Source of the DNA: Calothrix brevissima NIES-22
Lineage (GTDB): Bacteria > Cyanobacteriota > Cyanobacteriia > Cyanobacteriales > Nostocaceae
Reading direction: 5' to 3'
NCBI RefSeq assembly: GCF_002367995.1
Contig: NZ_AP018207.1
Location: 5,321,963 to 5,385,962, forward strand
Length of the DNA stretch: 64,000 nucleotides
The notes beneath the pieces are model-generated. The model saw only the letters and a list, made by a program, of their open reading frames with translations, was not told the origin of the DNA and did no database searches. Of the stretch, positions 1-8,223 are shown piece by piece. The first letter of the stretch is position 1. Each line of letters begins with the position of its first letter. Made by a program: the position numbers and the translations under genes.

Positions 1-12
1 GTTGTAAAAATC

Positions 13-531
13 TTACAGTTCTACTTTTAAATATTCTTCGTAACCAAGTTGTTCGAGTTTGGCTTGCTTTGCTAAAACGGATTCAGCCAATGTTTGACGG
101 TATTTTTGGACTTTTTCAAGTAATTCTGGTTGCTGAGTAGCAATAATTTGTACTGCTAACAAACCAGCATTTTTCGCATTACCTATAGCTACTGTGGCTA
201 CAGGTATACCAGCAGGCATTTGTACAATTGAATACAAGGAATCAACACCTTGTAAATTACGAGTAGCTACAGGCACACCAATGACTGGTAGTGGTGTTAA
301 AGAAGCTACCATTCCCGGCAGATGGGCAGCACCACCAGCACCGGCAATAATTACTTTAATACCCCGTTGATGGGCAAGTTGTGCGTACTGCACCATGCGT
401 TCTGGGGTACGATGAGCAGAAACGATCGCCACTTCGCGCTCAATGCCAAATTCGTCACAAATTGCGATCGCATCTTTCATAGTGGGCAAGTCAGAATCAC
501 TGCCCATGATAATACCGATAAGGGGAGCCAT
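13..531 (-). CDS. purE: N5-carboxyaminoimidazole ribonucleotide mutase PurE
   Basis: Class I PurE converts N5-CAIR to CAIR in de novo purine synthesis in the cytosol. The 172-residue product has the family's usual length and is complete. Visible signatures are the N-terminal MGSDSD nucleotide/phosphate loop, SAHRTPE near residue 40, and the glycine-rich [11 protein letters not shown] segment near residue 65, which together form the active site. The ATG start leaves the MGSDSD loop about nine residues from the N-terminus, as usual. No purK follows inside the window. It is divergent from nagA, across a 115-bp gap that carries TTTTGGA and TTGACTA-type short tandem repeats. Assignment is secure. 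Confidence 0.96.
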   Translation of the reverse strand: MAPLIGIIMGSDSDLPTMKDAIAICDEFGIEREVAIVSAHRTPERMVQYAQLAHQRGIKVIIAGAGGAAHLPGMVASLTPLPVIGVPVATRNLQGVDSLYSIVQMPAGIPVATVAIGNAKNAGLLAVQIIATQQPELLEKVQKYRQTLAESVLAKQAKLEQLGYEEYLKVEL

Positions 532-620
532 AGGAATTTTAGATTTTGGATTTTGGATTTTGGATTATTAGCCAATTGACTACTGACTAATGACAATTGA
601 CTATTGACTATTGACAAATC
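532..620. repeat. short tandem repeats between purE and nagA
   Basis: Two simple-repeat tracts: about four copies of a GGATTTT heptamer at 539-567 and TGACTA/TTGACTA-type units at 578-616. They occupy most of the divergent purE-nagA gap, so promoters for both genes must overlap or flank them. This matches the STRR class of heptanucleotide repeats in heterocystous cyanobacteria. Confidence 0.7.
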
Positions 621-646
621 AGACTTAGCTATTTTCCCGCCAATGT

Positions 647-1822
647 ATGACTAAAGCAACACCAACTGCGATCGCGCAAAATTTAGATATCATCAATGCA
701 AGAATTCCCGGTTATCAAGGCTTGCAAATGCTCTTGATTAATTCTCAGGGGATAATTGAGCAAATATTACCGATGACGACAGTATTTAAACGGGTTTCAT
801 CTGCGGATTTGCAAGTTTTAGATGTTGCAGGTGATTGGATTTCTTTAGGTGGTGTTGATTTACAAATTAACGGTGCATTGGGGTTAGCATTTCCCGAATT
901 ACAAGCAGATAATGCTCACTTTTTACCAAAAATTACGCAATTTTTAGGTAATGTGGGGGTAGATGGATTTTTACCAACATTAGTCACAACTTCAATAGAA
1001 AATATCCAGCGATCGCTTTCTATCATTGCTGATTTTATTTCCAGTCAAACAGCAAATGCACAAATTCTCGGTGTACATTTAGAAGGGCCATTTTTAAATG
1101 CGCAAAAACGCGGCGCACATCCCGCAGAATACTTGTTACCTTTAACAATTGACCAAGTTAAAAGATTATTGGGCGATTATAGCCAAATTGTCAAAGTTAT
1201 TACCCTCGCACCAGAATTAGATCCCACTCACCAAGTCATCCCATATTTGCGTTCTTTGGGGATTACAGTCAGTTTAGGGCATTCTCAAGCTACATCTGCC
1301 CAAGCTCAACAAGCTTTTAAATTGGGTGCAACAATGGTTACCCATGCCTTTAATGCTATGCCACCATTACATCATCGCGAACCAGGATTATTAGGCGCAG
1401 CCATTACTCATCCTGGTGTAATGTGTGGTTTTATTGCTGATGGGGAGCATGTGACACCAACTATGCTACAAATTCTCCTGCGTGCAACTCCAGGATTATT
1501 TCTCGTCAGCGATGCTTTAGCGCCTCTGGGGCTACCCGATGGGGTGTATCCTTGGGATAGTCGGCAGATAGAAGTCAAAAATGGCACAGCCAGATTGCCT
1601 GATGGGACTTTATCAGGGACAACTTTACCCTTATTAGTAGGGGTACAGAACTTGGTAAAATGGGGGATATGTGACGTAGAAAGAGCGATCGCATTAGCTA
1701 CCGATGCACCCAGAAAAGCGATAGGTTTACCCGGAATTTCACCGCATCAACCCGCTAATTTATTACGCTGGCATTGGGATGAGAAAACGAAAGAACTAAC
1801 CTGGCAGCGATTGTTAAATTAG
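647..1822 (+). CDS. nagA: N-acetylglucosamine-6-phosphate deacetylase NagA
   Basis: Removes the acetyl group from GlcNAc-6-phosphate in amino-sugar recycling (cytosolic, metal-dependent amidohydrolase). The 391-residue protein shows the family's signatures: HLEGPF with the metal-binding Glu near residue 146, GHSQAT near residue 213, THAFNAM followed by PLHHREPG near residue 235, and the catalytic Asp region LVSDA near residue 285. Length fits the family. The start chosen is the first ATG after the repeat-filled purE gap; no strong ribosome binding site is visible. The gene appears monocistronic; a Crp-type regulator follows 105 bp downstream on the same strand but has its own good ribosome binding site. 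Confidence 0.94.
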   Translation: MTKATPTAIAQNLDIINARIPGYQGLQMLLINSQGIIEQILPMTTVFKRVSSADLQVLDVAGDWISLGGVDLQINGALGLAFPELQADNAHFLPKITQFLGNVGVDGFLPTLVTTSIENIQRSLSIIADFISSQTANAQILGVHLEGPFLNAQKRGAHPAEYLLPLTIDQVKRLLGDYSQIVKVITLAPELDPTHQVIPYLRSLGITVSLGHSQATSAQAQQAFKLGATMVTHAFNAMPPLHHREPGLLGAAITHPGVMCGFIADGEHVTPTMLQILLRATPGLFLVSDALAPLGLPDGVYPWDSRQIEVKNGTARLPDGTLSGTTLPLLVGVQNLVKWGICDVERAIALATDAPRKAIGLPGISPHQPANLLRWHWDEKTKELTWQRLLN

Positions 1823-1927
1823 ATTTTGGGTATAGATGGAAAAATATCTAACTAATTAGAGATTTTGGCAAGCTTGAGCTTCACGTTAATTTAGCAGTAT
1901 TAAACTTATCAATCTCAGGAGGCATCT

Positions 1928-2644
1928 GTGATGTCTACTCATCAAGATGCAGCAATAGTTACGCAAAATAGACTGCTTGCCCAATTACCTCCTGATGAGT
2001 TAAACAACTTGTATCCTCATCTAGAGATAGTCTCCCTATCACTAGGACAAGTAATAATTGAGCCTCATGAGCCTATTCCCTATGCTTATTTTCCTGTAAA
2101 TTCATTGCTGTCTCTCGTGGCAATGATGGAGGACGGTTCTACAGTCGAATCCGGCTGTATCGGACGAGAAGGGATGGCTGGTATACCAATTATATTGGAT
2201 GCAAGCACAACACCGATGCAAACGTTAGCACAAATCCCCGGAAAAGCTGTGCGGATCAAAGCTGGTATTTTCAAAGATGCGTTCAAGACTAGCAACGCAC
2301 TCCAAAAGATTCTCTACCGTTATATACATACAATAATTGTCTTAGGCTCGCAAAGTACAGGCTGTAACCGTCTTCATAATATAGAAGCTAGGCTAAGTCG
2401 CTGGTTATTAATGAGTAGTGATGGTATCGCTTCCGAATCACTTCCCCTCACCCAAGAATTTTTATCTACGATGCTGGGTGTGAGACGTTCTGGAGTCAGC
2501 GAAACAGCAAGTAAACTGCAAAGTAGAGGCTTAATTTCTTATCAGCGAGGAAATATCCAGATTGTTGATAGAAAACGCTTAGAAACAACCGCCTGTGAAT
2601 GTTATGGCATAGTCAAAGCAGAATACCAGCGCTTGTTTAATTAA
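1928..2644 (+). CDS. Crp/Fnr-family transcriptional regulator
   Basis: Predicted DNA-binding regulator of 238 residues: a cupin-like sensor domain (about 20-140), a dimer helix, and a C-terminal winged helix (about 165-225) with the recognition-helix region LGVRRSGVSETASKL. The sensor domain has a GREGM sequence in place of the usual cAMP-binding phosphate cassette (GE...RxA), and the Fnr iron-sulfur cysteines are absent, so its ligand is unknown. A strong AGGAGG at 1917-1922 precedes two adjacent possible starts, GTG at 1928 and ATG at 1931; spacing to the ATG (8 nt) is slightly better. It is not one of the well-known NtcA types, whose helix-turn-helix sequence differs. Confidence 0.85.
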   Translation: MMSTHQDAAIVTQNRLLAQLPPDELNNLYPHLEIVSLSLGQVIIEPHEPIPYAYFPVNSLLSLVAMMEDGSTVESGCIGREGMAGIPIILDASTTPMQTLAQIPGKAVRIKAGIFKDAFKTSNALQKILYRYIHTIIVLGSQSTGCNRLHNIEARLSRWLLMSSDGIASESLPLTQEFLSTMLGVRRSGVSETASKLQSRGLISYQRGNIQIVDRKRLETTACECYGIVKAEYQRLFN

Positions 2645-3038
2645 AGCGACAAGATCATTTTCATTTTGTCTGTACGCAACCGGATAGAAGAATTAGAAAT
2701 GTGTATCTAAACTAGATTATTGGGAACATTATCGCTAATTGTCTGATTTAAAGTGTGAGAAATGGGCACAGATGAGATTAATAATTTAATCTCTATGATT
2801 TGTTGATTAATGATTATTTTTTGTCTATGCAATAGTTATTAGTTCAGAGCTTTACGAAGTTACAAAAAATTTATTTTTGGAAATATCTACGGGTAATATA
2901 AAAATATTTATATTGCCCAAAAATGCTATTTGCTGTTTAAAAAAATGTGATTTTATAATTTTATTTTCCAATAAATACAAATATTTCTTCAGCAAGAATA
3001 ATGAATATACTTAAAGGCTGAAGTTTTTATTTTAGATA
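2645..3038. other. AT-rich intergenic region, no gene seen
   Basis: About 390 bp of AT-rich sequence between the Crp-type regulator and the small gene that follows. I see no ORF, tRNA, long inverted repeat or T-tailed hairpin here. It probably holds the promoter of the small downstream gene. Confidence 0.5.
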
Positions 3039-3293
3039 ATGTCAATAATATATGAAATACCATTTACCAACTGTTCATCTGAGGCAGTTACTATTATGTT
3101 TACTCTGGAAGACAACGTAATCAATCAAGAAACTGGGCAATTAGGTAAAGTCATTGGTTACGGGCATCAGATCGTAAATAATGTTTATACAGTTACGCTG
3201 AAAGTTTTAGTTTCTGACAATGGTAACTCCCGCAAGCGAGTATATGTAGTAGAAGATAAAATTTCCGCATGGAGTCCTTGGTCTATGGCTTAA
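3039..3293 (+). CDS. small conserved-looking protein of unknown function
   Basis: An 84-residue ORF in an otherwise empty gap. The region from about residue 27 onward reads like a compact beta-rich domain (TGQLGKVIGYGHQI, then alternating hydrophobic strands, ending KISAWSPW), faintly reminiscent of KOW/SH3-like barrels, but I do not recognise the family. Two starts are possible: ATG at 3039 and ATG at 3096; neither has a strong ribosome binding site, and the compact part would fit a start at 3096 (65 residues). No signal peptide or membrane span. Codon use looks coding. Function unknown. Confidence 0.55.
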   Translation: MSIIYEIPFTNCSSEAVTIMFTLEDNVINQETGQLGKVIGYGHQIVNNVYTVTLKVLVSDNGNSRKRVYVVEDKISAWSPWSMA

Positions 3294-3435
3294 TTTATTA
3301 ACCTAATGAGGTAGTTTTAAAATTTGTACCTCTCTAAAAAAGCCATTTTTATCATTTTTTAGATGAACTATAATTTGCCATACCGATGTCTACTTAGGCA
3401 ATAGTTGTGGCGCTTTTTTATGACCGCAAATTCAT

Positions 3436-3463
3436 GTTGGGTTTCGCAAAGCCTCAACCCAAC
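3436..3463. repeat. GTTGGGTT/AACCCAAC inverted repeat
   Basis: Eight-base arms at 3436-3443 and 3456-3463 with a 12-nt loop, 3' of the small gene. It could act as a transcription stop, although no T-run follows. It resembles the other G-rich short hairpins at 8930-8951 and 47200-47226. Confidence 0.6.
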
Positions 3464-3510
3464 CTACATCTAATGCAATATTTTAGTTGTGTTAGTCCAC
3501 TACACATACT

Positions 3511-3614
3511 TATACCAATTTGAAAACAAGAATGCAACAGATGGTAGGGACATGGCAATGCCATGTCTTCTAGAATATATTGATAGACTGCAAACATTAT
3601 TGAAATTGGTATTA
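3511..3614. mobile_element. MITE-like element, family A copy 1 (104 bp)
   Basis: A non-coding 104-bp sequence with inverted ends TATACCAATTT / AAATTGGTATTA and a central CATGGCAATGCCATG palindrome at 3551-3565. A second copy of exactly the same length lies at 61366-61469 and shares most of its sequence. The size, terminal inverted repeats and lack of coding capacity point to a miniature transposable element. No matching transposase is in the window. Confidence 0.72.
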
Positions 3615-3654
3615 AATCTTTTCGCTAATCAAATCAGATTCCTAGATTATGATT

Positions 3655-3696
3655 TTGACAAATGACAAATGACCAATGACAAATGACTAATGACAG
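3655..3696. repeat. AATGACA/AATGACC heptanucleotide tandem repeat
   Basis: About six consecutive heptamers of the form TGACAAA / TGACCAA / TGACTAA, immediately 3' of the antiporter gene (which is on the minus strand). Typical cyanobacterial STRR tract. Confidence 0.7.
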
Positions 3697-3730
3697 CCCT
3701 TACCAATTATATTTAATAGCAGCGAGCCAT

Positions 3731-5830
3731 TTAAGAATTAGGCTCTCCTAACAAAACTATTGAACATTTCAATTCTCTAATTACCTGTGTTGTCACATGG
3801 CTGACAGCTAATCCCCCAGCTGTACGATAGCGCACAGAACGTAGTACGGCTAAATCAAACTTCTGAGCTTCGCGAATGATAATTCTAGCAATATCATCAC
3901 CCTTAATGGTTTGAATGTGGGTATTTACCTGTAACTGGCTTTTATCAACGATTTCTGACAATTGAGCGGTAAATCTATCTACTAATTGTGGGGGAGTTTT
4001 GCGATCGCTCACATGTAAGAGTACCACTTCTGCTTGGTTGACATCCGCTAAAATTTGCGCAAACCGCACAGCGCCTATGGTTTGTTTGCTTAAATCTCCC
4101 ACTGGGACTAAAATTCTTTGAATAGTCGCTGGACTACTTAATAAGCGTGTTACCGCTACCGGACAGTGAGAAGACCAAAACACGCTATCAATTACACTAC
4201 CAAATAAACGGGCACGCAAACCAGTTGTCTGCGACCAACCCATCACCACTAACTTGGCATTTTGTTCGCGACTAGTGCGGCTAATTCCTAAAGCTGCATC
4301 ATCATCTATCCGAATTACTGGCGATACTTCTACATTAAATTCTTGACTAATTTCTTTCGTTAAATTGAGCCTTTTCCTACTTTCCTCCAATGCTACTACT
4401 AATTGCGGATCGTCCATTTGAATATGAGCTTTAGTAATTGCTAATGGTACAATTTTTCCAGACTCATGACGAGCTAACAAAGCTGCCATTTCTATGAGAT
4501 AGCGTTGAGTTTGCGGATTATATATCGGCACTATAATAGTAAAACTTTCGGCGTATTTTTCTACCAGTTCTTCCTCAGAACTTTCCCACCAAGTTGTCAG
4601 TTTATCTGTTGCCAAATCTGCCTCAGATACTTGCAGCAAAGTAGCACTTCTGGCTGTAATTACTGGCCCCATTATGGAAGTAACTAACATCAGAAGAATT
4701 ACGCTATTTAATACACCTTCATTAATTAAACGCTCGCCAGCAGGATTTACAGTTTGATAAGCAACTAATGCTGCAGCTAGGGTTGCTGCTACTTGTGGTA
4801 ATGATAATGACCACATTGTCAGCAATTCTGCATTATTGTAACGGTAAAGTAATTTAGCTATGAATGCGGCGATAAATTTGCTGCCAACTAAAGCGACTAC
4901 AATTACTACAGCGAGCCAAATTGAACTAAGAGTTTTTAAGAAAGCTGGAATATCAATTAATAATCCCATGTCTATAAAGAAACATGGGATAAATAATGCA
5001 CTGCCAATAAATTCAACCTTTTCTTTAACTGGACTTCTCCCTAGTACATCGTTAACAGCTAAACCTGCTAAAAATGCTCCAACAATTTTTTCAACACCAA
5101 TGACTTGCGCCCCTACAGAGGCGAGGAATAATGCTAGTAAGATAAATAGAAATTGATTACTTTGTTCGTCTCCAGAACGCCGAAAAAATTGTTTTCCAGC
5201 CCAATCAAAGCCAAAGAGAACAACAGCAGAATATATTGCCAAACCACCCAATAAAGTAGCTAAACTTAAAGCTGAAAAGTCTCCACCATGAATCCCCACA
5301 CAAATTGCTAATACTAATAAAGCACCTGTATCAGTAAAAATTGTCGCCCCAATTGTGACTGTTACAGCTTCATTTGTAACAACCCCTAACCGACTCACAA
5401 TTGGATATGCTAAAAGAGTATGAGAAGCTAGCAAAGAACCAATTAAAACACTAGTATTCCAACTAAAGTTAAATAATCGTCCGGCAATAATCCCAGCTAT
5501 TAATGGTACTATAAATGTGAAAATACCAAAACCTATTGAGCGATTTCTAGTTTTGCGAAATTGTTCTAAATCAATTTCTAGTCCCGCTACAAACATCAAA
5601 TAAATTTTCCCAATCTCCGAAAGCAGATTGATAGTTTCAGATTCAGAATTTAAGAGCTTTAAACCATTTTGTCCTAAAATTACACCCGCCACTAGTAAAC
5701 CTACTAATCCAGGTAACCGCAATCGCTCAAATATTGGCGGTACAGTCAAGATGACTGCGAGGAGAATGGTAAATGCAATAATCGGACTATTTACTAGGGA
5801 TTCTAGTGCCATTGTTAATAAAAAACTCAA
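3731..5830 (-). CDS. CPA2-family cation:proton antiporter with two C-terminal USP domains
   Basis: Membrane antiporter (monovalent cation/H+ exchange) of 699 residues. Residues about 10-410 are a Na+/H+ exchanger-type domain of some 12 membrane spans, starting with LAVILTVPPIFERLRLPGLVG and including the FVAGLEIDL segment typical of CPA2/KefB-like transporters. Residues about 430-570 and 575-697 are two universal stress protein domains; the first contains LVVMGWSQTTGL and the VFWSSHCPVAVTR ending that resembles the USP nucleotide-binding C-terminus, the second ends VIRELKCSIVLLGEP. The fused USP pair suggests control by a nucleotide or stress signal (inference). No TrkA-type RCK domain is present. 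Substrate ion cannot be told from sequence. Confidence 0.9.
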   Translation of the reverse strand: MSFLLTMALESLVNSPIIAFTILLAVILTVPPIFERLRLPGLVGLLVAGVILGQNGLKLLNSESETINLLSEIGKIYLMFVAGLEIDLEQFRKTRNRSIGFGIFTFIVPLIAGIIAGRLFNFSWNTSVLIGSLLASHTLLAYPIVSRLGVVTNEAVTVTIGATIFTDTGALLVLAICVGIHGGDFSALSLATLLGGLAIYSAVVLFGFDWAGKQFFRRSGDEQSNQFLFILLALFLASVGAQVIGVEKIVGAFLAGLAVNDVLGRSPVKEKVEFIGSALFIPCFFIDMGLLIDIPAFLKTLSSIWLAVVIVVALVGSKFIAAFIAKLLYRYNNAELLTMWSLSLPQVAATLAAALVAYQTVNPAGERLINEGVLNSVILLMLVTSIMGPVITARSATLLQVSEADLATDKLTTWWESSEEELVEKYAESFTIIVPIYNPQTQRYLIEMAALLARHESGKIVPLAITKAHIQMDDPQLVVALEESRKRLNLTKEISQEFNVEVSPVIRIDDDAALGISRTSREQNAKLVVMGWSQTTGLRARLFGSVIDSVFWSSHCPVAVTRLLSSPATIQRILVPVGDLSKQTIGAVRFAQILADVNQAEVVLLHVSDRKTPPQLVDRFTAQLSEIVDKSQLQVNTHIQTIKGDDIARIIIREAQKFDLAVLRSVRYRTAGGLAVSHVTTQVIRELKCSIVLLGEPNS

Positions 5831-6450
5831 GAGTAAAATTAATCAATAGGAAATAATCATGACTTATCTTCATCATGCTTAATTGATAAATTTTCTAGTC
5901 AAAAGGCAGACATCAAAAATTAAATCGTTAACAGCATAAATGTTGCGATCGCTTTCCCGATTCTCTCTAAAGTTAGTTTTTTAAATATCGTTGGTAAGAA
6001 ATAATTAAGCAAATTTGATAGTAAAATTGTAGATTTGTCAATAGCCAATAGTTAATTTTGTAAAACATGCTGAACTATGAGAACTATTAATTTTTCGCTG
6101 GTTACATATTTTTTGAGATTTTTTCGCGATCGCCATTTAGTTAGTACATTAGAACTAACATATCTGCTAAAATGCGATCGCGTAGGATAAATAACAGCCT
6201 TCCCCAGGTAACTTTGTTTATCCTCACCTACTGAAGCCGATAAAAATCGAAAAATCTTTAAACAGAAGGGTTCTTAGCGGTTTCTATCAATGATAATTTT
6301 AACCTTCCTTGCGGGAAGTCCCCAGGTTCCGTTCCTCCACCTGGGGATGATTGCGGCGATCTAGTACAATACGGCGTAAATAAAGCTACCATTTCCAACA
6401 GTCACAAGCCTTGATATATTAACCTTTTGACTTTTGACTTTTGACTTTTG
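5831..6450. other. intergenic region left of the IS element
   Basis: About 620 bp without a gene. It contains several GCGATCGC-type sites, two consecutive hairpins at 6304-6346 (listed separately) and a run of four CTTTTGA heptamers at 6425-6454 that abuts the left end of the IS. Before the IS inserted, this would have been the DNA directly upstream of chlM, so the original chlM promoter may lie here. Confidence 0.5.
6304..6346 (+). ncRNA. two tandem hairpins, possible orphan IS200/IS605 right-end or omega-RNA remnant
   Basis: First hairpin: CTTCC (6304-6308) with GGAAG (6314-6318). Second: CCCCAGGT (6320-6327) with ACCTGGGG (6339-6346), eight perfect pairs. They lie only about 110 bp from an intact IS200/IS605 element but are not part of it. 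The arrangement resembles the structured 3' ends of tnpB-associated RNAs in cyanobacteria; this is recognition from memory and needs a covariance-model check. No tnpB remnant was seen upstream. Confidence 0.35.
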
Positions 6451-6454
6451 ACTT

Positions 6455-6483
6455 CCGCGTAGCGGTAGTAGTTAGCTACGCGG
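6455..6483. repeat. left-end hairpin of the IS200/IS605 element
   Basis: Perfect nine-base stem CCGCGTAGC (6455-6463) / GCTACGCGG (6475-6483) with an 11-nt loop. It overlaps the last codons and stop of tnpA. Subterminal hairpins recognised by the Y1 transposase are the hallmark of IS200/IS605 ends, which have no terminal inverted repeats. Confidence 0.72.
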
Positions 6484-6885
6484 AGAATCTTGCTGCTTGA
6501 TATATTTATTCAAAACGTCAAGCGACACTCCGCCACTAGAGTTAACAAAGTATGAACTAGACCAAAAAACAGGTTTCCAGTAGTATTTGTCAACATGAGA
6601 TTTGAATTCTTTGCGAATTAGTCTGCTTGATGACGCTTTGAGGACTTTTACGAACTCAGAAATATGATTGTCTGGGGACAGGTTGACCAACAGGTGAACA
6701 TGGTCTTCCTCGCCATTGAACTCAATCAAAATACTTTTTTGTTGCTCACAGAGATCTGCGAAAATTGTTTGCAGCCTATTGAGCATTTCCGAAGTAATCA
6801 CCTGGCGTCGATACTTTGTTAGCAACACAATATGCAAGTGAATACAAAATACAGCATGAGAACTCTTTCTGAGAGAGGGTTGCAC
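6472..6885 (-). CDS. tnpA: IS200/IS605-family Y1 transposase TnpA
   Basis: Single-strand DNA transposase of the HUH/Y1 class, 137 residues, normal length. It starts at a GTG. The LTKYRRQV motif lies near residue 22, the metal-binding HVH sits in EDHVHLLV near residue 62, and the catalytic Tyr is in the C-terminal NKYIKQQ segment (near residue 128). It works as a dimer, cutting and joining hairpin-marked ends. The stop codon is inside the left-end hairpin. No frameshift or internal stop is seen. Confidence 0.9.
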   Translation of the reverse strand: MQPSLRKSSHAVFCIHLHIVLLTKYRRQVITSEMLNRLQTIFADLCEQQKSILIEFNGEEDHVHLLVNLSPDNHISEFVKVLKASSSRLIRKEFKSHVDKYYWKPVFWSSSYFVNSSGGVSLDVLNKYIKQQDSPRS

Positions 6886-6895
6886 TGCGCGTTAT

Positions 6896-8167
6896 GTGAA
6901 TGATATTATGAATTTGATGATAGTAACACGTAGGACAAATTTTCGCTTATATCCAACTAAATCTCAAGAAGTCAAATTGCACTATTGGCGGCGACTTCAT
7001 AAAGATTTGTTCAATGCCTGTCTTTACCACAGAAAGACAGAATATCAGCGTTTTGGTAATTCTCTTAGTTACTATGACCAGCAAAATATTCTGCCAGAGT
7101 TCAAAGAATGTTGGCATGAATATAAAGAGTTAGGCTCGCAAGCTTTGCAAGCAACAGTAAAGCGTGTTGACTATGCCTTTCAAAGATTTTTTGGCGGATT
7201 GGGTGGATACCCTAAATTCAAGTCTGCGCGACATTATCGCGGTTGGACTTACCCTGGAATCAGTGGATGGAAGGCGCACACAACAGGCGATAACGGTTAT
7301 CTGGAATTGTCTAATTTAGGACAGATTCAGATGAGAGGTAAAGCTAGAGCTTGGGGTAAACCAACAACTTGTACAATCATTTGGAAGCAAGGTAAATGGT
7401 ATGCTTCAATCACAGTAAATTGTGAGCCAACAAGAGAAACTGGTTCAGGTGCTGTTGGTTTAGACTTTGGCACTTATCACGCCATTGCTTGCTCAGATGG
7501 CACGATAATTGATAATCCAAAGTTTCTCACCAATACCCAACAGAAAGTAGAACAAGCTTCCAAGAAATTACGCCGCAAACTTGCGCCTAATTTCCAGCAA
7601 AAGGTGAAAGCTTCTAAAAGATGGAGAAAAGCTAGGAAAAAAGTCAGTCAACTTCAAGGTAAAGTAGCCAATCAGAGGCAAGATTGGCAACATAAAGTAG
7701 CTGCACAGATAGTAAAGAGTAATTCACTGGTAGCTACTGAGAAGTTAAATATCAAAGGCATGACTCGCAAAGCCAAAAAAGGCAGCAAGCAAAAACATCA
7801 AAAAACGGGACTAAATCGGTCACTGTTAGATGTCGGGATTGGCAATCTAATTTCACTAATCAAATACAAACTTAGTGAATGTAATGGGGTATTTGTTGAT
7901 GTACCTCTTAAGATAGCTCCATCCCAAACTTGCCCTCAATGTGGCTACAAAAAGAAAAAAGAGTTATCCGAACGTGTGCATAATTGCCAGAACTGCAACT
8001 TCACTGCCGATCGTGATGTCGCCGCATCAATGGTAATGCTCAATTATGCCAAGGGGTTAGGAACTAGCCTCTCAAACGCTGATGCTGAACCTCTTTCTCA
8101 GACTACACACAATTGTGGAAGTTTTAGGAAAGTTCAGCAGTTGAAGCGTCAGAAACCTCGCACGTAG
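6896..8167 (+). CDS. tnpB: IS605-family RNA-guided nuclease TnpB
   Basis: TnpB proteins are omega-RNA-guided DNA nucleases related to Cas12. The 423-residue protein keeps the three RuvC acidic residues: Asp in VGLDFGTYHA (about 189), Glu in VATEKLNIKGM (about 282), and Asp in TADRDVAAS (about 379). Between the second and third is the zinc finger CPQCGY...CQNC. The N-terminal RRTNFRLYPTKSQE is the usual start of the family; the printed GTG at 6896 adds a few residues and ATG at 6908 or 6917 are alternatives. The 3' end of the gene and the hairpin at 8156-8186 would be part of its guide RNA. Apparently intact. Confidence 0.92.
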   Translation: MNDIMNLMIVTRRTNFRLYPTKSQEVKLHYWRRLHKDLFNACLYHRKTEYQRFGNSLSYYDQQNILPEFKECWHEYKELGSQALQATVKRVDYAFQRFFGGLGGYPKFKSARHYRGWTYPGISGWKAHTTGDNGYLELSNLGQIQMRGKARAWGKPTTCTIIWKQGKWYASITVNCEPTRETGSGAVGLDFGTYHAIACSDGTIIDNPKFLTNTQQKVEQASKKLRRKLAPNFQQKVKASKRWRKARKKVSQLQGKVANQRQDWQHKVAAQIVKSNSLVATEKLNIKGMTRKAKKGSKQKHQKTGLNRSLLDVGIGNLISLIKYKLSECNGVFVDVPLKIAPSQTCPQCGYKKKKELSERVHNCQNCNFTADRDVAASMVMLNYAKGLGTSLSNADAEPLSQTTHNCGSFRKVQQLKRQKPRT

Positions 8168-8186
8168 CGTCAGCGAAGTGCGTAGG
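8156..8186 (+). repeat. right-end hairpin of the IS element, overlapping tnpB stop
   Basis: CCTCGCAC (8156-8163) pairs with GTGCG-T-AGG (8178-8186) leaving one bulged T and a 14-nt loop. The tnpB stop codon is inside it. By analogy with known TnpB systems, the guide segment of the omega RNA would start just beyond the right end, that is, in the leader of chlM. Confidence 0.6.
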
Positions 8187-8223
8187 TAGTTCATGCATTG
8201 GGAAACCTTAGAAATCGAACTTT

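Larger units (their letters stand above)
6455..8190. mobile_element. IS200/IS605-family insertion sequence (tnpA and tnpB, divergent)
   Basis: About 1.7 kb bounded by hairpins at 6455-6483 and 8156-8186. Contains an intact Y1 (HUH) transposase and an intact TnpB, transcribed divergently with a 10-bp gap between GTG start codons, as in IS605 and IS608. All catalytic residues I can check are present in both proteins, so the element may be active. Exact ends and the target tetra/pentanucleotide cannot be fixed without an empty site. It ends about 30 bp before the start codon of chlM. Confidence 0.85.
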
